DNA of 64,000 bases from Centroberyx gerrardi. Lineage: Eukaryota; Chordata; Actinopteri; Beryciformes; Berycidae. The translations under genes were made by a program, and so were the position numbers. The stretch is taken from assembly GCF_048128805.1 (NCBI RefSeq), contig NC_136000.1, positions 10,627,354 to 10,691,353 of the forward strand. The letters are read 5' to 3'. The notes under the pieces were generated by a model. That model saw nothing but the letters and a program-made list of their open reading frames with translations, ran no database searches and was not told where the DNA came from. Below, in pieces: positions 12,600 through 24,516 of the stretch; position 1 is the stretch's first letter, and each line of letters opens with the position of its first letter.

Positions 12600-13229
12600 C
12601 ACTGTGGCGATGAAGTATTCAGCACCCTTGACTTTTTGCAATTTTTCTTATGCTACAAAATAAAAAAACAAAAGTAACATTATTTGGGATTTTTGGTCTA
12701 AAATCTTTGCAAATACTCCTTGCAAAAGCCTAATACTCTTTTCTATTAGAGTGAAAATAAAATCTAGTTAATACTCACCCACTTACTCACTTGGGCTATA
12801 GTATGTATGCATATGTATTATTCATTCTTCATCTTTAGGTAATGGTAAGACATTTTAAATATATTCTCTTTTCAAAATGCCTTGATGTTACCTTCCTTGC
12901 TAGAAGTGTTATCCCATGTCTCACATTTTAATGGGATTTTAGTGTTCAGAATACTAGAGGACAGTGGTGAATACTGTCACTTATGGATGGCATTTGATTC
13001 CAGTTCCTGTGGTTTCAAAGTGGTTTCAACTGTCATCCCTCCATCATTATATATAAAAGTACAGAGCGTGCAGTATCAGTGCAGTTTCTGTTCTCTAAAA
13101 ATTGGATCCAAGGACATATGAAATGAAAATCTGTACGCACAGATTGTAGACCAAAAAAATGTATTTTGAGCAAATTTTGTAGCACGAGAAAATATGCAAA
13201 AAGACAGTGAATACTTTTTGGAGCCACTG
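12600..13229. mobile_element. Tc1/mariner-type non-autonomous element
   Basis: Imperfect terminal inverted repeats of about 60 bases. The left end reads CACTGTGGCGATGAAGTATT and runs to TTATGCTACAAAAT. The reverse complement of the right end reads CAGTGGCTCCAAAAAGTATT and runs to TCGTGCTACAAAAT. A TA dinucleotide flanks each end (12598-12599 and 13230-13231), as expected for Tc1/mariner insertion. The roughly 630-base interior has no transposase. Confidence 0.8.
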
Positions 13230-14335
13230 TAAAGATATTTTTTAAACTTCCAGGTTTTTCTGGACATACAGAAGCCCTGAACTTTGGTGCACAACTCTTG
13301 CCTGCACATCAACAGTAAGTTTATGTCAAGGGCAAAACCACCTTTCTGACCTCATTGGTATTCAATCCAGGGGCACCAGCCACATAAGCAATCATGAGGT
13401 GACTTGTTGGTTTGCTATTTGATCTCAGCTGATTATATTTATTATCTTTCAAACTGATATTATGAGTGGGGAAATGAATAGTTTATCAGCGCACATTGAC
13501 GTTCATAATCATCGTCTTTTCAACAAGAATGATACACGTGAAAAAAAGAGTAAGGGAGACATCACAAGAGAATAAATTAAACTGATAACATAAGTCTGAG
13601 GATCTAATGAGGTAACCATTGTCCATGTGATATAAAAGCGTACACACATAATTATAGCAGACCAAACTAGGACATCTTCCATTTTGCTGCCTATAGTAGT
13701 ATAGACTGTCAGAATAGGTTTCTGTCTGTATCTCAACATATGAAATATCAAGGCACTACTGTAGCTGTAATACTGTTGTGATACAATAAAATCCGCATGA
13801 CCACCGTGTCATGACTGTAGAAATACTCTTCTGATATAGGCACCAAAATAGTTTACGATAAGAAAATTCAATTAGGAAAACGCAAAATGTAGCGAGCACC
13901 ATGTCATTTAAGTTGCAGTTGCAGAGTTTGCATTCTGTTTTAAAAGATCTGCATTGTTATTGGAATCGGTGCCATTTTAGAGACCTTTAAAAAGACTGTT
14001 TTTACAAAAATATATAAATAAAAAACAACTGCAATGGAACAGAAGCCGTCAAGATTTGCTCGGCGGTCGTCATGGCTGATCGGGTACCATTTCTTCGTCC
14101 GCCTCTTGAATCCCAAGATCAGTCATGTTCAACATCTATCTCGACTAGAAGGTTCTGGTGTTACAGCTTGCTCCGCCATCTTACCAGAAAAAAAAAAAAA
14201 ATTCAAGATCGCCATGCACAAGACAAACTACCTTGATATCTGCAAAAGGTGAGCCCTCCAAGGCCTTTACATAATGTGGCCTTGTTTTCAACCTTTTCTG
14301 CAGTTATGTAGTTCATAGCCTCAAGGGTCATAAGG

Positions 14336-15003
14336 TCACGGAGAGGGTTTGTGGACATCAAAAGAGACTGCTGGTTCCTCCTGCTCTACGCTGTCAATCA
14401 CAATACTCGGATGTGTCTCTTGGGTTTCCGTAGAAACAGGTGAGGTTGAGTTAGTAGAGGGCGTCGTCCCAAAGTGCGGCCCGTCTACCGACAGAAGCAT
14501 GGGCGTTCCCGATCGTTTCAGCGTGTCGCTCATGGTTATGTGCACCTCCTCCGGCGTCACGCCCATCTCCTTGCTGTACTCCGACGGCGACTTCCTCTTG
14601 ATCCTCTCGTAGGTCTTGTCCTGGCTCTCCGGGAAGGTCTCGCTGTCCTGGAAGCGCCCGAGCAGCCAGATAAAGAACCCGAAGAGGACGAACGCCGCCA
14701 AGCTCGGGATGAAGGCCAGGCACTTGACGTCCAGGCTGGCTCCTATGTAGCGGCTGTGGAGGAACATGTCCCGCTCCACGTAAGTCAGGTTGGTGCCGGG
14801 GTTGACGTTGGTGGAGCGCCACTCGTAGGTGAGCGTGCTGCGGTTGAACTCGCTGAGCGTCTCCGGCTCCTCCACCGTGAAGATCTTCTCGCCGGGTCCC
14901 ACATACTGACCGTACTCGTAGGGCTTGTAGAAGATCTGGTTCTTCCACATGTTCAGGTCCAAAATCAGCACCAGGAAGATGATACCGTAGTTGAACCACT
15001 TAC
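14336..15003 (-). CDS. tmem117: tmem117 last coding exon (residues 301-522)
   Basis: 668 coding bases, starting GKWFNYGIIFLVLILDLNMW and ending VSFDVHKPSP-stop. Two hydrophobic helices flank an extracellular-type loop with NRST, NLTY and related glycosylation motifs. The Ser/Thr-rich tail carries KTYERIKRKSPSEYSKEMGV, which matches the human tail, followed by a divergent end. Confidence 0.97.
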
Positions 15004-17786
15004 CTGTACGGAGATATACATGACTGCCGTTAGTTTACAGATCAAACTAGGCTACCGGTGACAGCACAAAAGGAAGAGACACTTCCGGTACAGGCAATTA
15101 AACAGACAGGCAGACTGGCATACAATGCAAGCCTACTCCAAAATGAGATTTAAGGGGGGGGGGGGGGGGGGGGGGGGGGGAGTGAGTCAGACAGACACAT
15201 ATTCTGTCACATTAATTCATCAGAAATTCCTCTCACTCTGTATTCCTCATGTATTGAGACGCATTTGCAGGTGCTAGTTCCTCCACAGTATCTCCTAACA
15301 AGATCACTACATTACCGTGAGACAGCCATCTCCCCAGGTTGACTGATAGCAGGGCAGATGGCTCTCCGGGTATAGGTGACACCGCTCCCTTCCTCTCCCC
15401 GAGATATGCTGTTAATAAGCTTTTAGTTAAACCAATCACGTCGCGCCGGAGCCATTTCCATAATGCTTAATGGATATGCAATGCATTAGGGTTAACAACC
15501 TTGCGCGAATCAGTGAACGTTTGAACAGCTTAACATTTACCACAGGAACATTCGTTTTGCCTCCCCTTGATGGTTGTGACTGGCCGTGTGCACGCCGCGG
15601 AACGAAATGGAGAAACCAAGAGGATGGTATTAAATGGGAAATAGACTCTCTTGCTGAGAATATGTTTATAGACAGCGAGAGGTGGAGATGTGTCTCGCTC
15701 AACACAGGTGCTTATATGAGGAAGCGGAAGCACAATTACAGCGGTGAAGACACCTGTGTGCCACATCAGCAACAAAAGTGCAACCATCAAACTCTTCCCC
15801 CAGTAAACAGAGAAAAACTAGGGTGTGTCTATAGTGCGTCTAAAGTTAACGTCTCCCTTGTGGATATTTTCACTTCTTTCTGCAACTTAATCGATCATGA
15901 TTATAAGAGTGTTGAGTTTACTCCATTAAAGAGTAATAATGAAAGCAGAGGGATTGCTGTCATGGACCGGATGAACTCATATAACAGTGAGATGACCCCG
16001 TTCTTTGTGTGCAGCAGCTGTGCCGGTGCCTGCACATACCTGTGATGTGAATGTGGTACTCCTCTTTAAAGACCCGCTTGCAGACGGGAAGCTTGACCTT
16101 CACCTGCGTGGTCGACATTCCTGGCAGGTTCATATCCAGGTCGCCCATGAAGTGAGGGAACTCCCAGTCCTGGAAAGTGGGCAGGCATGAACACACACAC
16201 ACACACACACACACATTTTGTATGAGAAATAGGATTTACTTGCTTGCATGTAAGGCACACTCAGAATCACACAAACACACATGAATACACACCTGTCAAC
16301 ACAAGTATGCACTATTCACACCCTTCTCAAACCACACACACACACACACACACAGACACACACACACACACACACACACGCAAAGTTAGCATGGCATTTT
16401 CTGAGCAGCAGCAATAGTTTCAACTGAAGAAAATTAAAACTCATTAAAATAAATGCGTTGAATGATGGAATGGGGAAATTACAAATCTCAGCCATATGCT
16501 TAAATGGATGTTGAGCACAGTACTTGCTCATATAAACTCATATTACATCTCTGTGGAATTTCTCATAGACTCACTGGAGGTCAAACATGGTGTTGGGAGC
16601 TGTAGCTACAGTACAGTGTGTGTTTACAGGCTTGTGGAGTATAGTAGTGCACACTGGGATTTCAACACGTCAAAACACATCAGCGGGCACCCCAAACTGA
16701 CATTTAGAAGCTGCCTGTGGTGTGACTTTGGTCTTTTTGCTAGTATGCTGTTATATTTGGTACCCACTGGCTTCTGCAAAAGGCAGTCACCACTCTTCCT
16801 GAGGTCTGCACACAGAACAACAAAGAGACAACGTGACGCATAAATGAAATAAAGACACACAGTGGTGGCAAGAGTACTGATGCTGCATATTTCACTCACA
16901 TATCGATTCTGTTAATTCAGTTGAAGAGTGCATGTCTGGTAAATCACTCCGGTAACAGTAGAAGAATAGCTCTCTAAAAGGATAGCACACTAAAAAGTTT
17001 TTAAGCACTCTGTGACTAAAATTGTCCCCCCAAATATTAACTGACATCTTCTTTTTGGCATGTTCCTTGCAAATAATGGAATGGGTCATTATCAGGCATA
17101 GCTTTAGGGCAAGTCCCTTTCTAACATCTGGTACCGGAGATGGTTCCTTCGATTAAAAAAAGCTAATGTCTTTTATTGGGGGTAAATGCCAGAATTGCTA
17201 TATTTTACTGTAAATAATAGATGGATCGATCTAATTCTCCTCACTACTGTTAGAAGTAAAAGTACTGATTTTTTAAAGGACTCAAAAAGCTAGCGTTACT
17301 CAAAAAATCTACTCAAGTACAGTAACTAAAGTAATCGTGATTAATGGTTACCTTGCAAGTCTGAAAACACAATCACAGAATGGTAAACACACAGGTAAGA
17401 CTACCTGTGTAGAGAGGAACATTGTCTAAAATGATTTAAAGTTGTTTCTTTCTGCTGAACTGACTTAATCATCTAGGTTTCCCCTTGGTTCCTGTTATTT
17501 CCACAGAGCGTTTTAAGGCATGCAATTACCACATGTCTGAATTCACCATATCCTCATGTGATCCAGAACTTCCCATGCCAATATCCATGGACTGCATAAC
17601 CAAGTGGGGATGGCCCCCTTGATATTAATTAAGGCCTCCACTCCTCTGCCATAGTTATCTACTCCTATAGCACTAACAGGCATGACATTTAAGCCATACA
17701 CTCCCTTCCGCAAGATGAGAAACAGTGGGGATATACATACATGTGCATACCAGTGTGTCCTCTACATATGTAAATGTGTATGCGCA

Positions 17787-17840
<54 letters not shown>

Positions 17841-20800
17841 ATCTATAATTCTGGCATTCAACTGAACTCATAATGAAATTCTCTTTGGCAAAGAAAGTAA
17901 TAAAGCACAATTATGCACAAACAATATGAAAAAAAAAAAAAAAAAAAAAACCCTGAAAAACTGCTGGGAGGCAAATCCAGCCAGGTCACTAATTGGGGCA
18001 TTAATTAGTTTGAGAACAAAAACTCCTGTCTTTTCTCATGGAGGTGAGAGATTAACTATGGCACCCAGCGCCCCTAGATGGAGGTGAATGAAGCCATTCG
18101 GAGAGCCGAGGTGGATAACTTTTTATTGACTAACTCTGGTGGAGTGGAGGGACGGCCCAGTGCAAGGGCTCTGTAGCGGCGTAGGCTAACTCAACTCATA
18201 AATAACGGTAGTAAACATGCTTGCTGTACACTGCGTGGAAAATGAGAAGGGCCCATCGTAAACAAATCCCTGTGAGAGGGAACTGATATACGGCCGAGCG
18301 AGAGTGAGTCGTGGGTCCAGACTGGCCCGGGAAGTCAAACGGAGATGTCAAAATACGGAGCGTGCACTTCATGTCACATCAGCTCCGCGGCTGCAGATGG
18401 GAGGTGACGGGCGCAGGAAACCGAATAAGCTGGTCTCAGCCAGACACCGGCATCACGTAGGCTGAGCTCCTTCTAAATCTGCATAATCACGATTACCTGG
18501 TGAATGAATGAGAGAAATACCACTATGTGAAGTAATTACTGGCCGGAGCAGCTGGGGAAAACCTCCTTAAAATAATGAATTGTTTCAATAAATAAGGAAT
18601 CTATTTTGGTGGTACAGTTACTTTATCACGTATTACCATGGGAATTATAACAGTGTCCTTGCCAGGCTTCTGTGGAGTGGTGTATTTGTTACTGTGCTTC
18701 CATGCAATAGCAGCCTTTTAGTAATTAACATAATCAACAGAGTAGAAACGTACATTTAGGGGATACTAAATATTAGCCTTGCAACTTGTCCTCTAATATC
18801 CACCAACAAGGCCTAATGAAATATGTTCATTAAGCATTTGGAGGAGCTGTGTTGAATTAGGCTCCCATTCAAACCACATACATGATTGGCCTGCGGTTCT
18901 GGCTCCTGGCTAGTGGCTTGAGAGAATCTCCCTCCCTCTCTCTCCCTCTCTCTCCTTGATACACAGTTATGTGTTTTTTGCCCAGACAAACACATTTGCA
19001 TATTCATGAGCTACTGACACAAGCTTTATTGATGTATACTCTCCTGTGGGAGGGAGGACATTGGGTGGAAAAAAAGGGGGAAAAAGAAAGTGAGAAAAAC
19101 TCCAATCTTATGAGTCATCATTAAAAAAATAAACTAGGTTCGCAGGGGAGTAGGAGGAGAGGGTGAGTTCATGGCTGAGGTCTGGGAAAGAGGGATGAAG
19201 GGACAGAGGGACGAAAGGATGGGAGACATAAAGGAGTAAACAACAGTTTGTGTGTGTGTTTGTGTGCGTGTGTGTGTGTGTCCATGCCAACTGAGAGTGA
19301 TCAAACGCCCCCCTCCCTGCTCTGTGCCGCAGTGCCCCATTGACGAAAGAGGGAGGGAGGGGGGAATGGAACTGGCAAGACGGGTAGTGGGGTACGCCAA
19401 GAGACGTCCCAGCTCCCTTTTTTAATTGGCCACTGGGGAGCGGGCTACCTGCATGACAATGAGAAGGTCAAAGACCAAGATGAAGGAGGCCAGGAAGGCT
19501 CTGGAGACCTCATCGCTGGGCAGGAAGCCTCGGTTCAGGTTGTCCCAGCTGATCCAGTCGGTACTGATGACCAGAACCACCACTGACGTCAGAGAGATCA
19601 GCACCGTCCTGCAGGGGAGGAGAGGAGAGGAGAGGAGAGGAGAGGAGGAAGGAGAGGAGAGGAGAGGAGAGGAGGAGAGAGGAGAGGAGAGGAGAGGAGG
19701 AAGGAGAGGAGAGGAGAGGAGAGGAGAAAGGAGAGGAGAGGAGGAGAAAGGAGAGGAGAGGAGAGGAGAGGAGAGGAGAGGAGGAAGGAGAGGAGAGGAC
19801 AGGAGGAGAGAGGAGAGGAGAGGAGAAAGGAGAGAGGAGGAGAGGAGAGGAGAGATCTATGAATGCCACACATTAGGGTTTCTACAAAATACCAGAGCTT
19901 AAAAAAAACCTATATGAATAAAATTTCTAATTTTCAAACTAGCTGAGATGCACTTGATAAATGCTGGAAGACAAACAGCCCCACTTACTCACCCACATCA
20001 CCTGCAAGAAAAGATAAATCAAGCACTCTTCAAATTCTTTCAAGTACTCCATAATGTATAGAACAACTATTTTACCCGGGTTTGAAAAATGGCCATTTAT
20101 AAAGCTCCCAGGAAGATGAATGTGCATAAAGGAAAACTGTGTGTGTGTGTGTGTGTTTGTTGTAGTCACGATACAATGCACAACCCTACCACATACATAT
20201 TTTCATGTATTTACATATTTAAGCTATGTAAATTGGGCCAAATAATCTGATTTCCCTGCATGCAATGATTGCTGTTATTTTTCTCAATTCTTTCACATTG
20301 TATTTTTTTTGATCTCACATTGCTGTAATTCTGCATTCACTCTGTTTACTGGAAAATTTCTCAGCCATCTGAAGAGAGGCACAGAGGCAAAGGCTAGTAT
20401 TTTTCTCCACTGTGTATTTGTCTCAATGTCACCCACTGATTACTGTGCTGTTGTGTGCATTCTCACACCCCACAACGGCTGGCTGCATTGCAGATAGTGA
20501 ATGCCAACTCATATCCCATTTCAACAGTTAGGAGATACATTTTGAGGGTATTTAATATTCCACAGCGGGATTCTTCTCCTCAACATGGCTGACTTTTGGC
20601 ACTGTCGTTTACAATTTGCCAGGACTCTTCAACGCATATCGACAAGATATACCCAACAACACATTCATCAATCATATTTCGACCACTGAATTTCAGATGA
20701 TAGCTCGTCAAATCCGACATTGATTCTGACAGTGCAGTCGAGGCATCCATCAATAAGACAAAAGGTTGCAGAAAAAGTCACAGAACCGCTCATCTGCTTG

Positions 20801-22471
20801 CATTCTAATAGATGGTAAATCAATTCTGCGAAAGGAAATGTTAAACACAACGGGAAAACTGTCTTTGAAGTTTGAGATGTCTGCGTTTTGAGCCTCTCTG
20901 TGTACATATCAAACAGATCTCAAACTGTTTCAACCGCATCCCCGGCTTTGCATGACCTTCACATTACACTATAACCCTAAAATGAACCGGTGGAGGAGCA
21001 TTCCACATCCTGTTTGACTGACAGCTCTGAACCTCTTTGGTGAATGAACACCACTGGGACCATGCACTAGTGGTGTAATGCATCTCAGCGAGCGACGGTT
21101 TTACTTGGCTGTCTAGTAATGGCCGTATCAGACATGCTTTGCAGCATTTGTTTAGCAGTTATTTAAGGGTCACGGCTTGTGATATGTGAAGTAGAAAGCA
21201 GGACTATGGCTGGCCCTGCGACCTTGCTGTGTCCATTGATTTTCCCCCCTGTTCTCCTAATTAAAGGTGCTGACACTGAGTGAGGGAAGATTAACACAGC
21301 TATTGACTGTGTGTAACCCCGCAAAGGGCTGGAGAGAACACATAACACACACACACACACACACACACGTATGACGTATGCACACACGCACGCACGCATC
21401 CAGCCTTGTAGGAATATATAATAGCTTTAGCAAGCTGGGAGGTAGAGCAGCTGCACTGGAATCTCACAATAGATGCAAAGCTGTGCACAGACACACACAA
21501 CTGTGCACATCTACATATACGTACATACCAGAAGAGGACGATCCTGTTGTTGCCTTGCTTCCAGAACCTTCTGGGAGCTTTGCCCCAGTCTGGGTAGTGC
21601 TGATCCTGGAGCATCATGTCCGTCACCTGCAGGTGGTGCAGGTAAATGCATATGAATTTACACTTGGAGGGTAAACCCTAAAAGAGTTTAACCACCTTTT
21701 CAAACAGATATAAATCTTCATGATATATATTAGTATACATTACAGTAGGTAGTATCAGACATATACGCAATGTGAAAATAGGGTGTTTCAAGAAAAAAAT
21801 ATATGTATTAACAAATTGGAATAAAGCTAAATGGCACAGCAAAACACCAGAACATAAGAGAAGTCTTTGTTAGTGAATATTGAAAAATGATAGAATACAC
21901 ATCATCTATGATTAAATCGAAATTAGTCTGTGATTACATTCCACAAATATTGGCTTGTGTTTCATTATTAATGGTGTGACTGTACCTGTCTTGTCATTGC
22001 CTGTGGTTAAAAGTAATTGAATAACATAATCAGTTGTTGATAATGCTTTCATCTTGTCGACCCTACAGTATGTGATCCTGTCGATCATTAAAAGTAATCG
22101 AGAGTAGATTTTCTTTGATGGGTACAGACTTGTAACAGAGGGGATTTTAATACATGGCTATGAAAATCCGCACTTTTTTTGTGGGGATCCGCCTCAGAGG
22201 CAAGGTCAAATCGTCAATAAGGCGCCACACTGCAGAGACTGTAGCTCGTGTTGGAAAAAGGATTTGAATCAGGCAATCGGTGAGTTTTTTCTAGCATTGC
22301 AGCGTTGCAAAAACAGCCACTTCCTGTCCGCTCATCTAGTGAAGACACATTGCAAATCTGCTGCGCGGAGGAGACACAGAGGTCGTCTTCAAAGTGCCTT
22401 GTTGAATTAATCGAATGTAAAAAACCTTGTGAGTAATTTCTGGAATCAGCACTTTGCCTTGCCTGGCCTAA

Positions 22472-22511
<40 letters not shown>

Positions 22512-24483
22512 CATCACTGTCTCCCTGACTCACCTTCTCGCTCTCCACTCTTCCCCTCTCCCTTCTCCCTCACACTTCTACATTTCCCTTTCCCCTTCAC
22601 CTCTGTTTCTAACTCCTTACCTCTCTCCTCCCCTCTCCTTCCTCCCCTCCCACCCTCTCGCTTTCTCTGCAGTATGTACTGTAGAATACTAATGTGAGCG
22701 GTGAGGGAGCTTGTCAAGTTGTCTCCGCTGTGTGCATGCTGGTGTCAGAGCCCCACCTCTCCCACCACAGGTAGTCCACTCCCGCTGGAGCTCTCCTCTT
22801 CTCTTTATGTTGACAAATGAACAGGCATGGGCAGGAGAGGAGGCAGGCTTCTCATCCAATCTACTCTGTACCCTCACTGTGCATCCCTTGTTTCCTCTGG
22901 CCGCCCTTATATCGCTACCGTATGTGCTACCCTAAGGATTTGGGAGCATATTGAACTGGATCGACATGTAGGGCTATTACTCTATACCTTGCCATATAGT
23001 TGAGGGGATACAACTGACCTGGGATCAGATAATGAGGGTGTGAATGACCTCTACACAGTCTATCTGGGATAGGTTTTATATGTACCAAGATAAGGATTTT
23101 GTCTTGTAATTAAAATGAAGACTTGAGGTCTGGAAAGAAATTGCTCATTTAATCCATGACAATTTTTAACTACTAGTAGCAAGGTTGGGGTCATTCATGA
23201 ATTTAATTGAGAATGGATGGTAAATTCCAATTCAATTACTGGAGTTGGAATTGGAATTAGAATTGCACCCAGCTCTAAGGAAACTGAATTGGAATTCAAT
23301 TAGAATGACAGGAAACAGAATTGAATTCCATTAAATTCCATGAAATTCCACTTCTAAGAGAGGTTGTCTTGTATTGATAATATATAACACTATGTGTAAT
23401 CTCAGATATGTCAGATAAACTTTAATTAAACTTAAACTTAAATTAAATTAAACTTCCTGAAATTCCAATTCAATTCCAATTTTGTTTCCTGTAGTTTTTG
23501 TTGTTGTTGTTGTGTTTTTCAAATTTCAGTTCCAATTCCAAGTCCTCAGTTGAATTGGAATTGATGAGTTCATTCCTAAATTGACCCCCACCTTGACCAG
23601 TAAAATTTGAAACTCCATCTCATAAATGGACACTTGGTATGTGACAAAGTGTCTATTTATATCAATGCACACATGACAAGCAATCATGAGGATACAAAAA
23701 ACAGCTGGGCTCTCACCATCCAAGCGGTGACAAAGTCTCCCATCCACGTCCCTACTGCAGCAATCTTCATAAAACTCTCATTCCTGATGCCCATGTACTC
23801 TGTCACCATGTGAGGCCTGCAAGAGAGTGCGAGACCGAGGGAGAAAAGGACACAGAGAGTGTGTGTTTGTTACGAGGGCAGTGGACGGTAGAAAAGGAAA
23901 GGAGGCAGGAAGACTGACGGAAAGAGTCAACAGAGGGAGAGAGTCAGTGGAGGGCGAAAGAGAAAACGGTCACCGCCGCTAAGTGTCATGATGCTAGGTG
24001 TCAGAGTCAATCAATATCAATCTGATCCTGCGAAAACAGTGTGCGATGACTCTACCTGCCATAAAGCCCCGAGGATTGTAAACAATTTACGCCGGCGCCA
24101 TTGAATTTATGCAACGACAGCGCTCTCATTCGGTCCTTATCTGCCTCCCTAATGTTTGGCAAATTATCCATTTGTTTGGCAAATTTGTCTCATGTCTAGG
24201 TGATTTCAAATCAGCACTGCCACAACAATGAGATGTCTCCCTTTGATGCAACAGAGCTGGGCGAGCGCAGTTAGCTACACCGCAGCTGCGTCAAGCGAAG
24301 CACAGACCAGACCAAGACACACCATTAGAGAAACAATCTTGCATACAATAGTATTTGATGAAAAATGACATGCTTTCTTTGGAGTCCTAGTTATGCCTTG
24401 GTCTCTTTAGAGTAGGTGAGGATGAGAGGCTTTTGTTCAGCACTCCCCCCCCCAAACCCCCCACCCCACCCCCACACCCACCC

Positions 24484-24516
<33 letters not shown>

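Larger units (their letters stand above)
6911..14335. other. intergenic region between convergent nell2 and tmem117
   Basis: No protein-coding exon is supported. It contains the tmem117 3' UTR on the minus strand (extent unknown; a reverse-strand AATAAA lies at 13438-13443), a SINE/MITE-like repeat (about 10265-10440), CA-rich DNA (11441-11670) and two adjacent inverted-repeat elements (11947-12559 and 12600-13229). The remaining stretches, such as 7000-10200, show nothing recognisable. Confidence 0.65.
16170..19448 (-). other. tmem117 intron 5
   Basis: Holds CA arrays (16190-16214, 16333-16380, 17788-17838), an A22 run (17929-17950) and the inverted repeat copy at 16218-16350. Non-repetitive blocks at about 18000-18560 look constrained (even base composition, many homeobox-like TAAT/ATTA cores) but nothing is proven. 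No exon is seen. Confidence 0.6.

Noticed and set aside
14451..15061. Long frames over the last tmem117 exon in other frames (182 codons minus, 195 codons plus)
   Set aside because: Both overlap the verified exon, are Arg/Gly/His-rich, and cross its splice site or run antisense.
15470..16045. 191-codon plus-strand open frame in tmem117 intron 6
   Set aside because: No recognisable domain, no splice partners, and it runs antisense into exon 6. A frame of this length is about what chance allows once in a window of this size.
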